A DNA stretch of 64,000 nucleotides from Desulfosporosinus youngiae DSM 17734 (lineage in GTDB: Bacteria > Bacillota > Desulfitobacteriia > Desulfitobacteriales > Desulfitobacteriaceae): contig NZ_CM001441.1 of the NCBI RefSeq assembly GCF_000244895.1, positions 1,550,001 to 1,614,000 of the forward strand. Reading direction: 5' to 3'. Both the position numbers and the translations under genes were made by a program. Of the stretch, positions 24,591 to 31,937 are shown in pieces (position 1 is the first letter of the stretch; the number at the start of each line of letters is the position of its first letter). Below the pieces are notes generated by a model. The model made no database searches. It saw nothing but the letters and a program-made list of their open reading frames with translations, and had not been told where the DNA came from.

Positions 24591-25004
24591 ATGAATAAAG
24601 TAAAGGTTGCCTTTGTCTGTGTACACAATTCTTGTCGTTCACAGATGGCTGAGGCTCTAGGTAAAAAATTCGCTTCAAATGTTTTCGAGTCGTACTCAGC
24701 CGGTACCGAAACAAAGCCTGCTATTGATAAAGACGCCGTCCGGATCGTAAAACAGCTTTATGATATTGATATGGAAAAGACTCAAGTTTCCAAGTTGATT
24801 CAAGCTATCCCACAACCAGATATTGTGATTACGATGGGGTGCAATGTTAATTGTCCGTACGTACCGTGTAAGTACCGAGAAGACTGGGGTCTTGAAGATC
24901 CAACTGGAAAAAGCGATGATGAGTTTATCAGAGCGGCAAGAATCATCGAAGATAAAGTTTTGAAACTTAAAGAACGGATAATGAGCGGTGAAATTAGTGC
25001 TTAG
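24591..25004 (+). CDS. arsC: Cytoplasmic arsenate reductase, thioredoxin-coupled LMW-PTPase type
   Basis: A 137-aa protein that reduces As(V) to As(III) for efflux. The P-loop C10-V-H-N-S-C-R16 matches C-x5-R of low-molecular-weight phosphatases and S. aureus-type ArsC. Further Cys at 84, 88 and 93 (MGCNVNCPYVPC) provide the disulfide relay. The DP pair in the segment LEDPTGKSDDEF supplies the general acid. The start is ATG 24591 behind AGGGA; the frame upstream from GTG 24576 is less likely. Confidence 0.9.
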   Translation: MNKVKVAFVCVHNSCRSQMAEALGKKFASNVFESYSAGTETKPAIDKDAVRIVKQLYDIDMEKTQVSKLIQAIPQPDIVITMGCNVNCPYVPCKYREDWGLEDPTGKSDDEFIRAARIIEDKVLKLKERIMSGEISA

Positions 25005-25019
25005 GTATTAAAGAATTAT

Positions 25020-25286
25020 CTGGCTTGGACACTTGGATTCTAGTCCCTGATACCAAGATATTAATGTATGGTGTGCTGTTGGTAAAAGGGATCGTTGGAA
25101 CGACCGAAATTTTAAATCCTCTGGCCATTGCAACTCGATAAAGCGATCTCTCATCGAACGCTGATCTTACCCCAGTTGGGTGCACCGGGCGTAAGTGCTC
25201 ATGAGGTAACCCAGCATTCGGGGTTGAAGGTTGTTTACGGTTCGATAGAGGCCATGGCAGAAATGTGTTTAGGTAAAACTGAATAA
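25020..25286 (+). pseudogene. Degenerate fragment resembling HgcA-type corrinoid protein
   Basis: Two plus-strand open stretches in different frames together resemble the corrinoid domain of HgcA. The first (to about 25139) reads ILMYGVLLVKGIVGTTEIL, corresponding loosely to the cap-helix region NVWCAAGKGTFGTEEL but without the Cys. The second (25116-25286) reads AISHRTLILPQLGAPGVSAH, then EVTQHSGLKVVYG, then diverges and stops. The SHRTLILPQLGAPG stretch is the basis of the call. No membrane domain or hgcB partner is visible. HgcA takes part in mercury methylation; this copy cannot be functional. Non-methylating homologues share parts of this sequence. Confidence 0.5.
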
Positions 25287-25378
25287 AGTCAAGGGCAAAC
25301 CTGCCTAAAGGCAGGGACGCAAAACCGTAGGATCTAAGGTGCTTAAAAGGCGCTATGAATAGCCTGGTTGCCAATGTT
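25285..25378 (+). ncRNA. Cyclic di-GMP-I (GEMM) riboswitch
   Basis: The core GGGCAAACC (25293), a CCTGCC-TAAA-GGCAGG hairpin, GGGACGCAAA (25314-25323), a second variable stem and the closing GGTTGCC (25366-25372) match the class I c-di-GMP aptamer. A terminator follows within 10 nt, as in switches that control transcription. The first downstream gene is about 400 bp away and belongs to a mobile element, so the original target gene seems to be lost. Confidence 0.85.
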
Positions 25379-25380
25379 GC

Positions 25381-25408
25381 AAGCCTGTCTTTTAGACAGG
25401 CTTTTGTT
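25381..25408 (+). terminator. Expression-platform terminator of the riboswitch
   Basis: AAGCCTGTCT, loop TTT, AGACAGGCTT, then T-rich sequence. Confidence 0.85.
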
Positions 25409-25780
25409 GTATATGCTTTACAACATTGATTAATGCTTCTCAGGTCTGCCTTTTGCTGACATTTGTACTTGGCGAACGGGGGCCTCAGGATTCATTGCCG
25501 CGCTTACCGTTATCAATTCATCAGGAGGTCGAAATAAAGACAGAGCACTTTGTCTATACGGCCTTCCATCAATTCAATACCGCCGAAAACCAGCACTTCG
25601 CTTATTGCAAAGTGCTGGTTTTTTCTCAGCAGTTGATTTCACAATATTCAGTCAATTAGGTGCGAAAAACTTTACATGCTGCACCGCTTTCTGCAAAAGC
25701 ACATCAGTTCCGAATTGCCGCTCACCTCCGCTTGTTCTTCATTTCCAGATTTTAAAGATCGCGAAATGGAGGACAAGCCG
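25409..25780. other. Gap with terminator, mobile-element border
   Basis: I see no convincing gene. A strong intrinsic terminator lies at 25586-25624 (AAAACCAGCACTT with AAGTGCTGGTTTT and a T-run). The sequence before it may be the tail of a removed gene; an open frame without a good start runs through it. Confidence 0.4.
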
Positions 25781-26230
25781 ATGGCTAAATTAGAAAAAAG
25801 GGTGAACTATCGTAAACAGTATCCCGGTTTAAGCGATGAACAGATTGAGGCACTGGAAAAAAGCGACCGCAAGATGGAGTACCAACAATACGACCTGAAA
25901 GCAGAGCGGTACCGGATTGACTATGTTAAGCGGACCGTTGCATTCGTTCCCAGCCGGGAAGACTCCTATGAACGGCCGCTGGAGGAAAACCGGCAGTTTG
26001 CCGATGAGCGGGTAAGCGTAGAGAATGCTGCAGTGAAAACGGTCATGCTTGAGAAAATGCAGACTTGCCTGGAACTCCTGGCACCGAAGGAAAAGGAGCT
26101 GATCACTGAGCTGTTTCTTAAAGGCAAGAGCGAACGGCAGCTGTCAAGGGAAACCGGTATTCCTTATATGACCATTCATGACCGGAAGATTAAGATTCTG
26201 GGCAAATTAAAAAAACTCATGGATAAGTAA
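25781..26230 (+). CDS. Sigma-70 region 4-like protein of a mobile element
   Basis: A 149-aa protein. The C-terminal half (about 90-147) is a sigma region 4 helix-turn-helix: LAPKEKELITELFLKGKSER, then QLSRETGIPYMTIHDRKIKI. The N-terminal half is charged and lacks region 2. Such short sigma-like proteins occur in clostridial conjugative and mobilisable elements, where they probably regulate element genes. I choose ATG 25781 because GGAGG lies 8 bp upstream; the frame is open further upstream but without a site. A terminator follows directly. Confidence 0.7.
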   Translation: MAKLEKRVNYRKQYPGLSDEQIEALEKSDRKMEYQQYDLKAERYRIDYVKRTVAFVPSREDSYERPLEENRQFADERVSVENAAVKTVMLEKMQTCLELLAPKEKELITELFLKGKSERQLSRETGIPYMTIHDRKIKILGKLKKLMDK

Positions 26231-26244
26231 AAATAGTTCCGTGC

Positions 26245-26286
26245 AACCCCCTCACTCAACGTGGAAATAAGTGAGGGGGTTTCTTT
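26245..26286 (+). terminator. Intrinsic terminator after the sigma-like gene
   Basis: A perfect 12-bp stem AACCCCCTCACT / AGTGAGGGGGTT with a T-rich tail. Confidence 0.85.
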
Positions 26287-26544
26287 ATGCCCTTTCTGTT
26301 CTTTGAAAACTAAAAATCCGGCAGCATAAATACATGAACTGTCCAGCCGTGCTGAGCGGCAGCGACGTTGACAGGCGCGCCAAGACTACCTGCGGATGGG
26401 TGACAGGTATCCGTCGAACCGATGGCATCGAAGGCGACGAGCGGGAATGCCCGGTCATAAAACAGCCCGTGGTGGGCTGTTTCGCAAGGAAATGGACAGG
26501 GATAATGCTACTTCCGTCCAGCCACAGCCCTGCTGCAAGCAGGA

Positions 26545-26785
26545 TCAGGCAATGGGGGCGGCTTCCAGAGATCCTGGGAGAGGTGAATTCCTATGAGGTT
26601 TGTTTAACCGGCAGACCGTTTATGCTGCCGCCCTGGAAGAATCATGGATTCTTTTGTGCTTCGGGAAGTAGCGTCGAATAGAAGCACGGCAACTGTTTTG
26701 GAAATGAAGAACAAACTCATCACTTTGATCTTAGATACTGCGCGGCGGGGCTTAAAAGTTCTGCCGTGTAGTATCTAAGCTAAAT
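26545..26785 (+). repeat. Structured non-coding repeat, copy A
   Basis: A chain of stem-loops: CGGCAG-ACCGTTTATG-CTGCCG (about 26629-26650), AAGAATC-ATG-GATTCTT, GTGCTTC...GAAGCAC, then a long hairpin from 26731 to 26778 (TTAGATACT at one end, AGTATCTAA at the other). Copy B at 27655-27890 has the same order of stems with changed sequences. Both copies lie directly upstream of a resolvase-like gene or its remnant. I do not recognise a named RNA family. The ORFs that can be drawn here look artefactual. Confidence 0.5.
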
Positions 26786-26807
26786 CTTATGTATTGGTGG
26801 GATAAAA

Positions 26808-27596
26808 ATGACGGATGAGAAACAAAGGGCCTGGGTTTACCTGCGAGTTGGCGCTTCCGGGGATGCAAATTACTGCTTGAAAAAGCAAAGTGAGGTACTC
26901 TCGGACTATGCTAAATGGCAGGGATATGAGGTCGTCGGAATAGCTCAGGATATCGGCAGCGGTCCGAGTTTTAAACAAAACGGTTTGGCCAAAGTGGCGG
27001 AAGCCGCTGCTGCAGGCGAGATGAAGGCCTTGTTCATTGCAAGTCTTGGCAGAGATGAGGTACCAACTATTAATTTTCTCCGCGGGCTGAATGAACAGGG
27101 CATTAAGATTTTCTCGGCCAAAGAGGGTGAGATCAATGCTGCTCTCTTTAAGATACTTTCCCCGCAAGTGGTTGACGCCTTGATGAATTTAGCGAATCCG
27201 CGAGTCATGGAACATCCTTATTTAGTGGCTTATTCCGAGGATGATATCTACGTTCCCCATGTCTTAAAGGTAACTCCGAAAAATATCGCAGCCTTTATCG
27301 CTCAAAGTACGACCGGGGCAGGGGGCGACGTACTTATCACTACACCCAGTGATGTGGCCGTTATTTCAACCCATGATGGCGTTATCGACTATTGCTCGGA
27401 TCAGGATTTTTTAGAAAATGAACTACTTCCTATGCTTACTTCCATGCAGCAGGGGGATATGGAGATCCCTGCTGTGGAGGAAATGGCTGAGGGAGGCGTT
27501 CTTGATTCCCGGCAAGAAGCTGATCCGGAACGGGCGGAAACGGATGCTCAGACACTGGAGGATAATCCGAGTATGACCCTTAAAATGGAATATTAG
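26808..27596 (+). CDS. Resolvase-like protein lacking the catalytic serine
   Basis: A 262-aa protein. Residues 8-110 resemble the serine-recombinase catalytic domain (VYLRVGASGD, then KKQSEVLSDYAKWQGYEVVG and FIASLGRDEVPTINFLRGL). The nucleophile position of the YxRVS motif is Gly here (YLRVG), so strand cleavage is doubtful. There is no recombinase DNA-binding domain. Instead a C-terminal part of about 130 residues, which I do not recognise, ends in an acidic tail. Two decayed relatives lie just downstream (27926-28296 for the C-terminal part, 28409-28814 for the N-terminal part). A regulatory role in the element is a guess. Confidence 0.55.
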   Translation: MTDEKQRAWVYLRVGASGDANYCLKKQSEVLSDYAKWQGYEVVGIAQDIGSGPSFKQNGLAKVAEAAAAGEMKALFIASLGRDEVPTINFLRGLNEQGIKIFSAKEGEINAALFKILSPQVVDALMNLANPRVMEHPYLVAYSEDDIYVPHVLKVTPKNIAAFIAQSTTGAGGDVLITTPSDVAVISTHDGVIDYCSDQDFLENELLPMLTSMQQGDMEIPAVEEMAEGGVLDSRQEADPERAETDAQTLEDNPSMTLKMEY

Positions 27597-27654
27597 GATT
27601 GAGCTAAAATTTGACTTTCGTCGGCCACTGTCTACCTAAAAGCAGGGGCGGTCA

Positions 27655-27890
27655 ATGGGTTGTTTTCGGAGATTCCGGGGTATCGCCCATTGCCGGATCT
27701 TGGGTGAGTTGCAGTTTCTAAGGGGGGCTGAATCGGCAGTCCGTTTATACTGCCGCTCTTTAAGATTAGGGTTCTTATGCTGTTTTGGAGTAGGCGCATT
27801 GAAGCGCGGCAATTGTTTTGGAAAGGCCTGCAAGGAGATCTCTTTGATCTCAGATAGCCGCGGCAGAGGAAATTCTCCTGCCGCATCCAT
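27655..27890 (+). repeat. Structured non-coding repeat, copy B
   Basis: Homologous to copy A at 26545-26785. CGGCAG-TCCGTTTATA-CTGCCG is conserved, then AAGATTAGGGTTCTT, GCGCATTGAAGCGC, GGAGATCTCTTTGATCTC and GCGGCAG...CTGCCGC. An extra outer stem CAATGGG/CCCATTG encloses the left part. Bases differ between the copies on both sides of stems, so structure appears to be kept. It precedes a good Shine-Dalgarno (AAGGAGGA) and the pseudogene at 27926. Confidence 0.5.
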
Positions 27891-27925
27891 GTGAGATTAA
27901 AGGCCGAAACTAAGGAGGAATCCCA

Positions 27926-28296
27926 ATGAAAACGTCAAGACAGGATGAGATTATAGGAAAGACCGGGTCATTGGCTATGTATACGGCTATGACTGAAGTC
28001 GGAGGGCATTTTATTTTGAAAATACCACGGCTAACATCACCGACTGTATTATGCTCCACGGAGAAAATGCGGACAAAATGATTTGAACGGACAGACTCGC
28101 TCATCTGACTATAAATTCCTTCGGAGCTATCATCAACCGCTGCCCGGCTCAGACACTGCTTCAGGAAATTTTGCAAGATCTGATCCCCATGCAGATGGGG
28201 GAAAAAGAACCTGGGAAAATTCTGAGCGCGGATGAAGCGGCGTACCAAGCCCTTCTGGAGTCCAGGGAAGGGGTCAGCCCGCGAAAAGTGAGCTAA
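27926..28296 (+). pseudogene. Degenerate copy of the C-terminal half of the resolvase-like protein
   Basis: An ATG behind AAGGAGGA opens the reading frame, but frameshifts and stops break it. Readable pieces are ENTTANITDCIMLHGENADKM and TDRLAHLTINSFGAIINRCP, then LLQEILQDLIPMQMGEKEP. The last piece aligns with FLENELLPMLTSMQQGDMEIP of the gene at 26808. It is therefore a decayed duplicate of the same gene family. Confidence 0.45.
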
Positions 28297-28349
28297 AGAT
28301 GTTGTAGCAACAGCTGGGCCAGAAAGCCCAGGATATAAAATGGCTGAAG

Positions 28350-28386
28350 AGGCAGGGGGGAAATACCTCTGCTTCTTTTTTCTAAA
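28350..28386 (+). terminator. Probable intrinsic terminator
   Basis: GCAGGG...CCTCTGC stem followed by CTTCTTTTTT. Confidence 0.55.
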
Positions 28387-28408
28387 GAAAGGGGAGAGGG
28401 AGGGATCA

Positions 28409-28814
28409 TGATGAGAGAATGGAAACGTGCCTAGATCTATAGTCAAATCGATGCACCTGAAGATAGCCATGGCAGTTTAAAAACCAGCGGAATGACCTTT
28501 TTGATTATGCCAACCAAATGGAGCTGGAGGTTGTGGGAGCTTCTCAGGATACCGGAGGCAGTTGGGATTTCAGCCACAACGGGCTGATGGAGATGATGTA
28601 GGCTGCCAGGGAGGGTAAATTTGAGGTGCTGCTGATCAAGAGGGTTGACCGTTTAAGCCTGTATCCAGGAAAAACTCTTGGACTGCTCCGGGAGCTGGAG
28701 AGGTTGGGCATTCAGATTTTCTCCCCGCTGGAAGGTCAGATCCACTCGGACTCTTTTAAGCCTTTTGCTGTGATCAGGGGAGGTGCGCCGGATGTCAAGG
28801 GACCAGGAAGCTAA
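28409..28814 (+). pseudogene. Degenerate resolvase N-terminal domain
   Basis: Readable pieces IYSQIDAPEDSHGSLK, YANQMELEVVGASQDTGGSW, GKFEVLLIKRVDRLSLYPGK and LERLGIQIFSPLEGQIHSD follow the order of the serine-recombinase domain of the gene at 26808. An in-frame stop after MMREWKRA, a frameshift near 28484 and a stop in MEMM-AAREG break the gene. The YxR-S motif is also abnormal (IYSQI). Confidence 0.55.
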
Positions 28815-28956
28815 TGAAGTGAAATACAAGGCAGCGGTCAAACTGCTGGAGATCATGTTGAGCAAGGGCCTGATTACCCTTGCTGAATACCGGAAAATCG
28901 ATGAATTGAACCGTCAAACCTTCACGCCTGAACTTGCTGAGGTATATGTGAAATAA
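28792..28956 (+). CDS. Small SHOCT-like protein preceding a serine recombinase
   Basis: A 54-aa protein with KAAVKLLEIMLSKGLITLAE followed by YRKIDELN, resembling the short helical SHOCT-like proteins that commonly sit just before large serine recombinase genes in clostridial elements. It overlaps the end of the preceding pseudogene and lies 84 bp before the recombinase at 29041. Its role is unknown; the conserved pairing suggests an accessory of the recombinase. The start ATG follows AGGGGAGGTG. Confidence 0.6.
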   Translation: MSRDQEANEVKYKAAVKLLEIMLSKGLITLAEYRKIDELNRQTFTPELAEVYVK

Positions 28957-29040
28957 TACTAGCTATCTCAAAAATGCTGTGGTAATGTGTGTTGCTGACA
29001 GGGGTCAAAAAAGGTCAAACAGGAAAGAAAGGAGAAAAGC

Positions 29041-29732
29041 ATGGCCAAAAAAATCACCAAGATTGATCCTGTAAAGCAACAAATTACCCTGCAGTTACAG
29101 CCGAAAAAGCGGGTTTGCGCCTACTGCCGGGTCAGCAGCGACTCCCTGGGAACAGCAGAATTCTTTCACCGCCCAGCTGGAGTATTATCAGCCCCTGATC
29201 AAAGGGCGGGAAGACTGGAAATTCGCCGGGATCTATGCCGATGAAGCAAGAAGCGGAATGAAGATGCAAAAAAGAGATGACTTTTTAAGAATGATGAAGG
29301 ACTGCGAAAAGGGCCGGATCGATATGATTATCACGAAATCCGTGACCCGTTTCGCCCGAAACACCGTAAACAGCATCCAAGCCATCCGAAGATTAAAGGA
29401 ACTTGGCATTGCTGTCTTTTTTGAAAAGGAAAACATCAACAGCTTGGCAGAGAAAAGCGAACAGATGCTGACCATCTTAAGCTCGCTGGCCCAGGGAGAA
29501 GCTGAAAGCATCTCCAGCAACAACAAATGGGGTATTCTCAAACGTTTTCAGGACAGCACCTATATCATTAGTACACCGGCTTACGGCTATACCAAAAATG
29601 AGAACGGAGAGCTGATCATTCAGGTGGTAGAAGCTGTCGTAGTCCGTCGTATTTTCCGGGACTACCTGAATGGCAAGGGGACCCACATAATCGCCAAAGA
29701 GTTATCGGAAGAAGGCGTCCCCACCGAACTAA
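29041..29732 (+). pseudogene. Frameshifted large serine recombinase, 3' end replaced by istB
   Basis: An N-terminal catalytic domain with RVCAYCRVSSDSL (catalytic Ser), then a +1 frameshift near 29147 (CTGGGAACAG where CTGGAACAG would keep the frame), followed by the normal continuation SGMKMQKRDDFLRMMKDCEK, TKSVTRFARN, LKELGIAVFFEKENI, LAQGEAESIS and the start of the Recombinase domain (GYTKNENGELIIQVVEAVVV, then GKGTHIIAKELSEEGVPT). At about 29732 the sequence switches in frame to IS21 IstB. The zinc-ribbon and coiled-coil parts are gone, so this is not a working recombinase. Confidence 0.8.
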
Positions 29733-30456
29733 TAGACATGCGCCTATCTGCCATGGCGGAAACCTTCAGAGAACAGTTGCGTAATCCAGAATACCAAGAG
29801 CTTTCTTTCGAAGATCGATTTAGTATGCTAGTGGATATAGAATGGTCTCGCAGACAAAACAATGCATTGGCACGACTCATTAAATCTGCTCAACTTCGAA
29901 ATAATCAAGCATCAATCGAAGATATTGAATATCATCCCGATCGAAAGCTGGATAAATCACAAATTCTGCGTTTGACCACGGGCCAATATATCGAAGAGCA
30001 TCACAATATTATTCTTAAAAGTGCCTCAGGAAACGGGAAAACCTATTTGGCCTGTGCTTTGGGAATCGCGGCCTGCCGTCAATTCTACAAAGTAAAATAT
30101 GTTCGATTACCTGATTTGCTCGACGAGTTAGCTGTGGCTAGAGGCGAAGGTATCTTTCAAAAGGTGATGAAACCATATCAAAAAGTAAATTTGCTCATTC
30201 TAGATGAATGCTTCTCACACCGTTAAAAGGGAATGAAGCCCGTGACTTACTGGAGATTATTGAATATAGACATCAGCAAGGTTCCACTATTTTCTGTTCA
30301 CAATTTGATCCCATGGGATGGCATGAGAAAATAGGAGAGGATACCTTGGCGGATGCCATTTTAGATCGCATTATTCATAATTCTTATCAGATTCTGATCG
30401 ACGGCAAAGAGTCAATGCGAGAACGACATGGGCTTTCTCGGAAAGGTCGCGAATAA
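29733..30456 (+). pseudogene. istB: istB remnant (IS21 family ATPase), fused and frameshifted
   Basis: Aligns from about residue 10 with the intact IstB at 38103-38846: DMRLSAMAETFREQL, Walker A-like SASGNGKTYLACALG (GASGAGKTYL in the intact copy), VKYVRLPDLLDELAVARGEG. A one-base deletion at about 30210 (GATGAATG-CTTCTC, where TGG-CTT is expected) ends the frame at DECFSHR; the remaining C-terminal part continues in another frame from 30214 (TPLKGNEARDLLEIIEYRHQ, ending MRERHGLSRKGRE). The first ten codons and all of istA are missing. Confidence 0.85.
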
Positions 30457-30638
30457 TGGTTATCACCAAGAATTATATTCAAAAACTAGAAGAATACTAT
30501 CGATTCATCTTCTCTAAGGAATTAAAGAATGAATTGATCTGCCAGCTCGGCGAAGAGCCTACTCCTTTCGAATACAGTGACCAAGACCTATGGGAGCAAT
30601 CAAGAAAAATAGTATTATCATATTACAGAGAACGTTGA
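30456..30638 (+). CDS. Small protein downstream of istB
   Basis: A 60-aa charged protein (KNYIQKLEEYYRFIFSKELK). Its ATG overlaps the istB stop codon, so it belongs to this IS21 copy. The other IS21 copy in the window has no such gene after istB. No domain is recognised. With istA lost, it is probably non-functional. Confidence 0.4.
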   Translation: MVITKNYIQKLEEYYRFIFSKELKNELICQLGEEPTPFEYSDQDLWEQSRKIVLSYYRER

Positions 30639-30639
30639 T

Positions 30640-30790
30640 TTAACTACCAAAATCTATCGGGAGCTACTATCTTTAAGATAGTGGCTCTCTGCTTGTCCAA
30701 GGTGGCTCAATACTATGTCGCAAGCGGCTCAAAAACATGGCAGAAGCGGCTCATTCGCTTGGCCATAATCAGTCCACGGTGTATATCCCC
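30640..30790 (+). repeat. Right-end terminal repeats of an IS21-family remnant
   Basis: Four copies of (G/C)(T/C)GGCTC spaced about 20 bp apart (GTGGCTC, GTGGCTC, GCGGCTC, GCGGCTC) follow a hairpin GAGCTACTATCTT. Multiple short repeats of this kind are typical of IS21 ends and resemble those at the ends of the IS21 copy at 37784-47868. Confidence 0.6.
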
Positions 30791-30988
30791 TACGACTATT
30801 GGTACACTGTGTCCCTGGAACGCGATCATCATGTGGGTTTTGACAATGTGCCGGAAAAGATAGTGGATTTGCTTAGGACGTGCCATGTGGAGCAGCCGAA
30901 AATGGAGGATAGCCTCACCCAGGCTGATGAGCAGGGCAAAGCAAGCATTCCGGAATCGGGGCAGCCGAATGGACCCGTTATGAAATGA
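30776..30988 (+). pseudogene. C-terminal gene fragment next to the IS21 end
   Basis: An open frame reads STVYIPYDYWYTVSLERDHH and continues VGFDNVPEKIVDLLRTCHVE before stopping at 30988. The Met codon that could start it (30737) lies inside IS21 terminal repeats, so this is probably the 3' part of a gene cut by the insertion. I do not recognise the family. Confidence 0.35.
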
Positions 30989-31137
30989 GGGAGGAACTGT
31001 TTGGAAACGATGCAACTAACTGGTTAAAACAATTAGATGAGATTGTAACCAGGGCTATCAAGGGTGTTACTATAGATCTGAATTCAGTTGTATTAATACC
31101 GCAAAACCATCAAATTTCCAAGCGATTGGGAATATAG
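30985..31137 (+). CDS. Small hypothetical ORF coupled to the preceding fragment
   Basis: 50 codons (MREELFGNDATNWLKQLDEI...). ATG overlaps the preceding TGA (ATGA), and a GGGAGG lies just inside rather than before the start. It ends just before a bidirectional terminator. Function unknown. Confidence 0.3.
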   Translation: MREELFGNDATNWLKQLDEIVTRAIKGVTIDLNSVVLIPQNHQISKRLGI

Positions 31138-31141
31138 CCGA

Positions 31142-31177
31142 ACAAAAAATACAGCCTGCAATGGCTGTATTTTTTGT
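31142..31177. terminator. Bidirectional terminator
   Basis: A perfect 15-bp stem (ACAAAAAATACAGCC with its complement), loop TGCAAT. T-runs occur on both strands; it serves the plus-strand fragments to the left and the minus-strand gene to the right. Confidence 0.85.
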
Positions 31178-31178
31178 A

Positions 31179-31421
31179 TTAATCTTCGGGAAAAGAGATT
31201 CCATGCTTTTTGAAAAATTTATACATGTTCAGCTTGCTTGCGCATAAGGAAGAGCCTTTACGAGTACCATCAGAAATGGCGGGTTTAAAATCCATTGCTG
31301 CTTTAGTGTATCCTTCGATGTTACCATCCTTACGGCCTTTTTGATAATAAGCTTGAGAAATTTCAGCTCCTATTAACATGAAACTTTCAGGTGAAATATT
31401 GGGGAACTTGTTAAAATCCAT
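31179..31421 (-). CDS. Hypothetical 80-aa protein
   Basis: A small basic protein (MDFNKFPNISPESFMLIGAE, then YYQKGRKDGNIEGYTKAAMD). A GGGGG stretch precedes the ATG at a good distance and the shared terminator follows the stop, so it is likely expressed. There is no signal peptide, Cys motif or known domain visible. Confidence 0.5.
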   Translation of the reverse strand: MDFNKFPNISPESFMLIGAEISQAYYQKGRKDGNIEGYTKAAMDFKPAISDGTRKGSSLCASKLNMYKFFKKHGISFPED

Positions 31422-31492
31422 AAAGCAAACCCCCTAGCTGTTTATGGATTTATTATGTCATTAAAAAGGAGATTTATTCGAGTGGCTTTGTG

Positions 31493-31708
31493 TTATCTGG
31501 GTGGATTACACACAGAATATGGCCCATACCCTCCAGTTTTAGCCTCTTGAAGCATAGTCTGTATCTTGCTCTTTGCAAGATACAGACATCCATCCCGGTG
31601 ATATTTTTCGCCAGTCTTGGTTATGTACACAAGCGTGCCTTGAGGATCTTGTGTATCGGTTGCTGTGTCATGACAACTGGCGGTGAGCTGGGCGTTACAG
31701 CAGTAGCA
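31493..31708 (-). pseudogene. Fragment with C-terminal Cys/His domain of secreted nuclease/competence-type proteins
   Basis: A minus-strand open stretch of about 71 codons without a start. It contains YITKTGEKYHRDGCLYLAKS followed by EAKTGGYGPYSVCNPP. This matches the short domain with the pattern TGxKYH-x2-xC-x2-L-x-KSK...GY-xPCSVC-xPP found at the C-termini of some Firmicute nucleases and ComEC-like proteins; the second Cys position has Tyr (PYSVC for PCSVC). A stop and probable frameshift precede it. A perfect 13-bp hairpin (31557-31587) lies inside. Confidence 0.55.
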
Positions 31709-31937
31709 TCATTTCTTCATAGCGGATTAAAACCGATGGCTGGCAGTACCGGGGAAGAGATTGAGTATCCTGTTATGTCGAGTTTGTTGTGAGTGTGGAC
31801 TCTGTGTGAAATGGAGTTATGAATATTGGAAAATATGTGAGATTATTGATGAAAAAGATCACCCAAAGATATACAATTAGAATAACAATGTTGCTTGTAG
31901 TGGTATTAGGAGAGGCAACTTAAAAGTGGGTGATAAT

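Noticed and set aside
24994-25374. Minus-strand ORF of 126 codons after arsC
   Set aside because: It is antisense to the hgcA-like fragment and the riboswitch, which explain the sequence better.
26334-26681. Open frame of 115 codons
   Set aside because: It runs through stem-loop sequence, has no ribosome site or protein-like composition, and the homologous copy at 27655-27890 does not keep the frame.
31490-31792. Plus-strand ORF of 100 codons
   Set aside because: The minus strand encodes a recognisable domain fragment over the same bases, and the plus-strand ORF has no supporting features.
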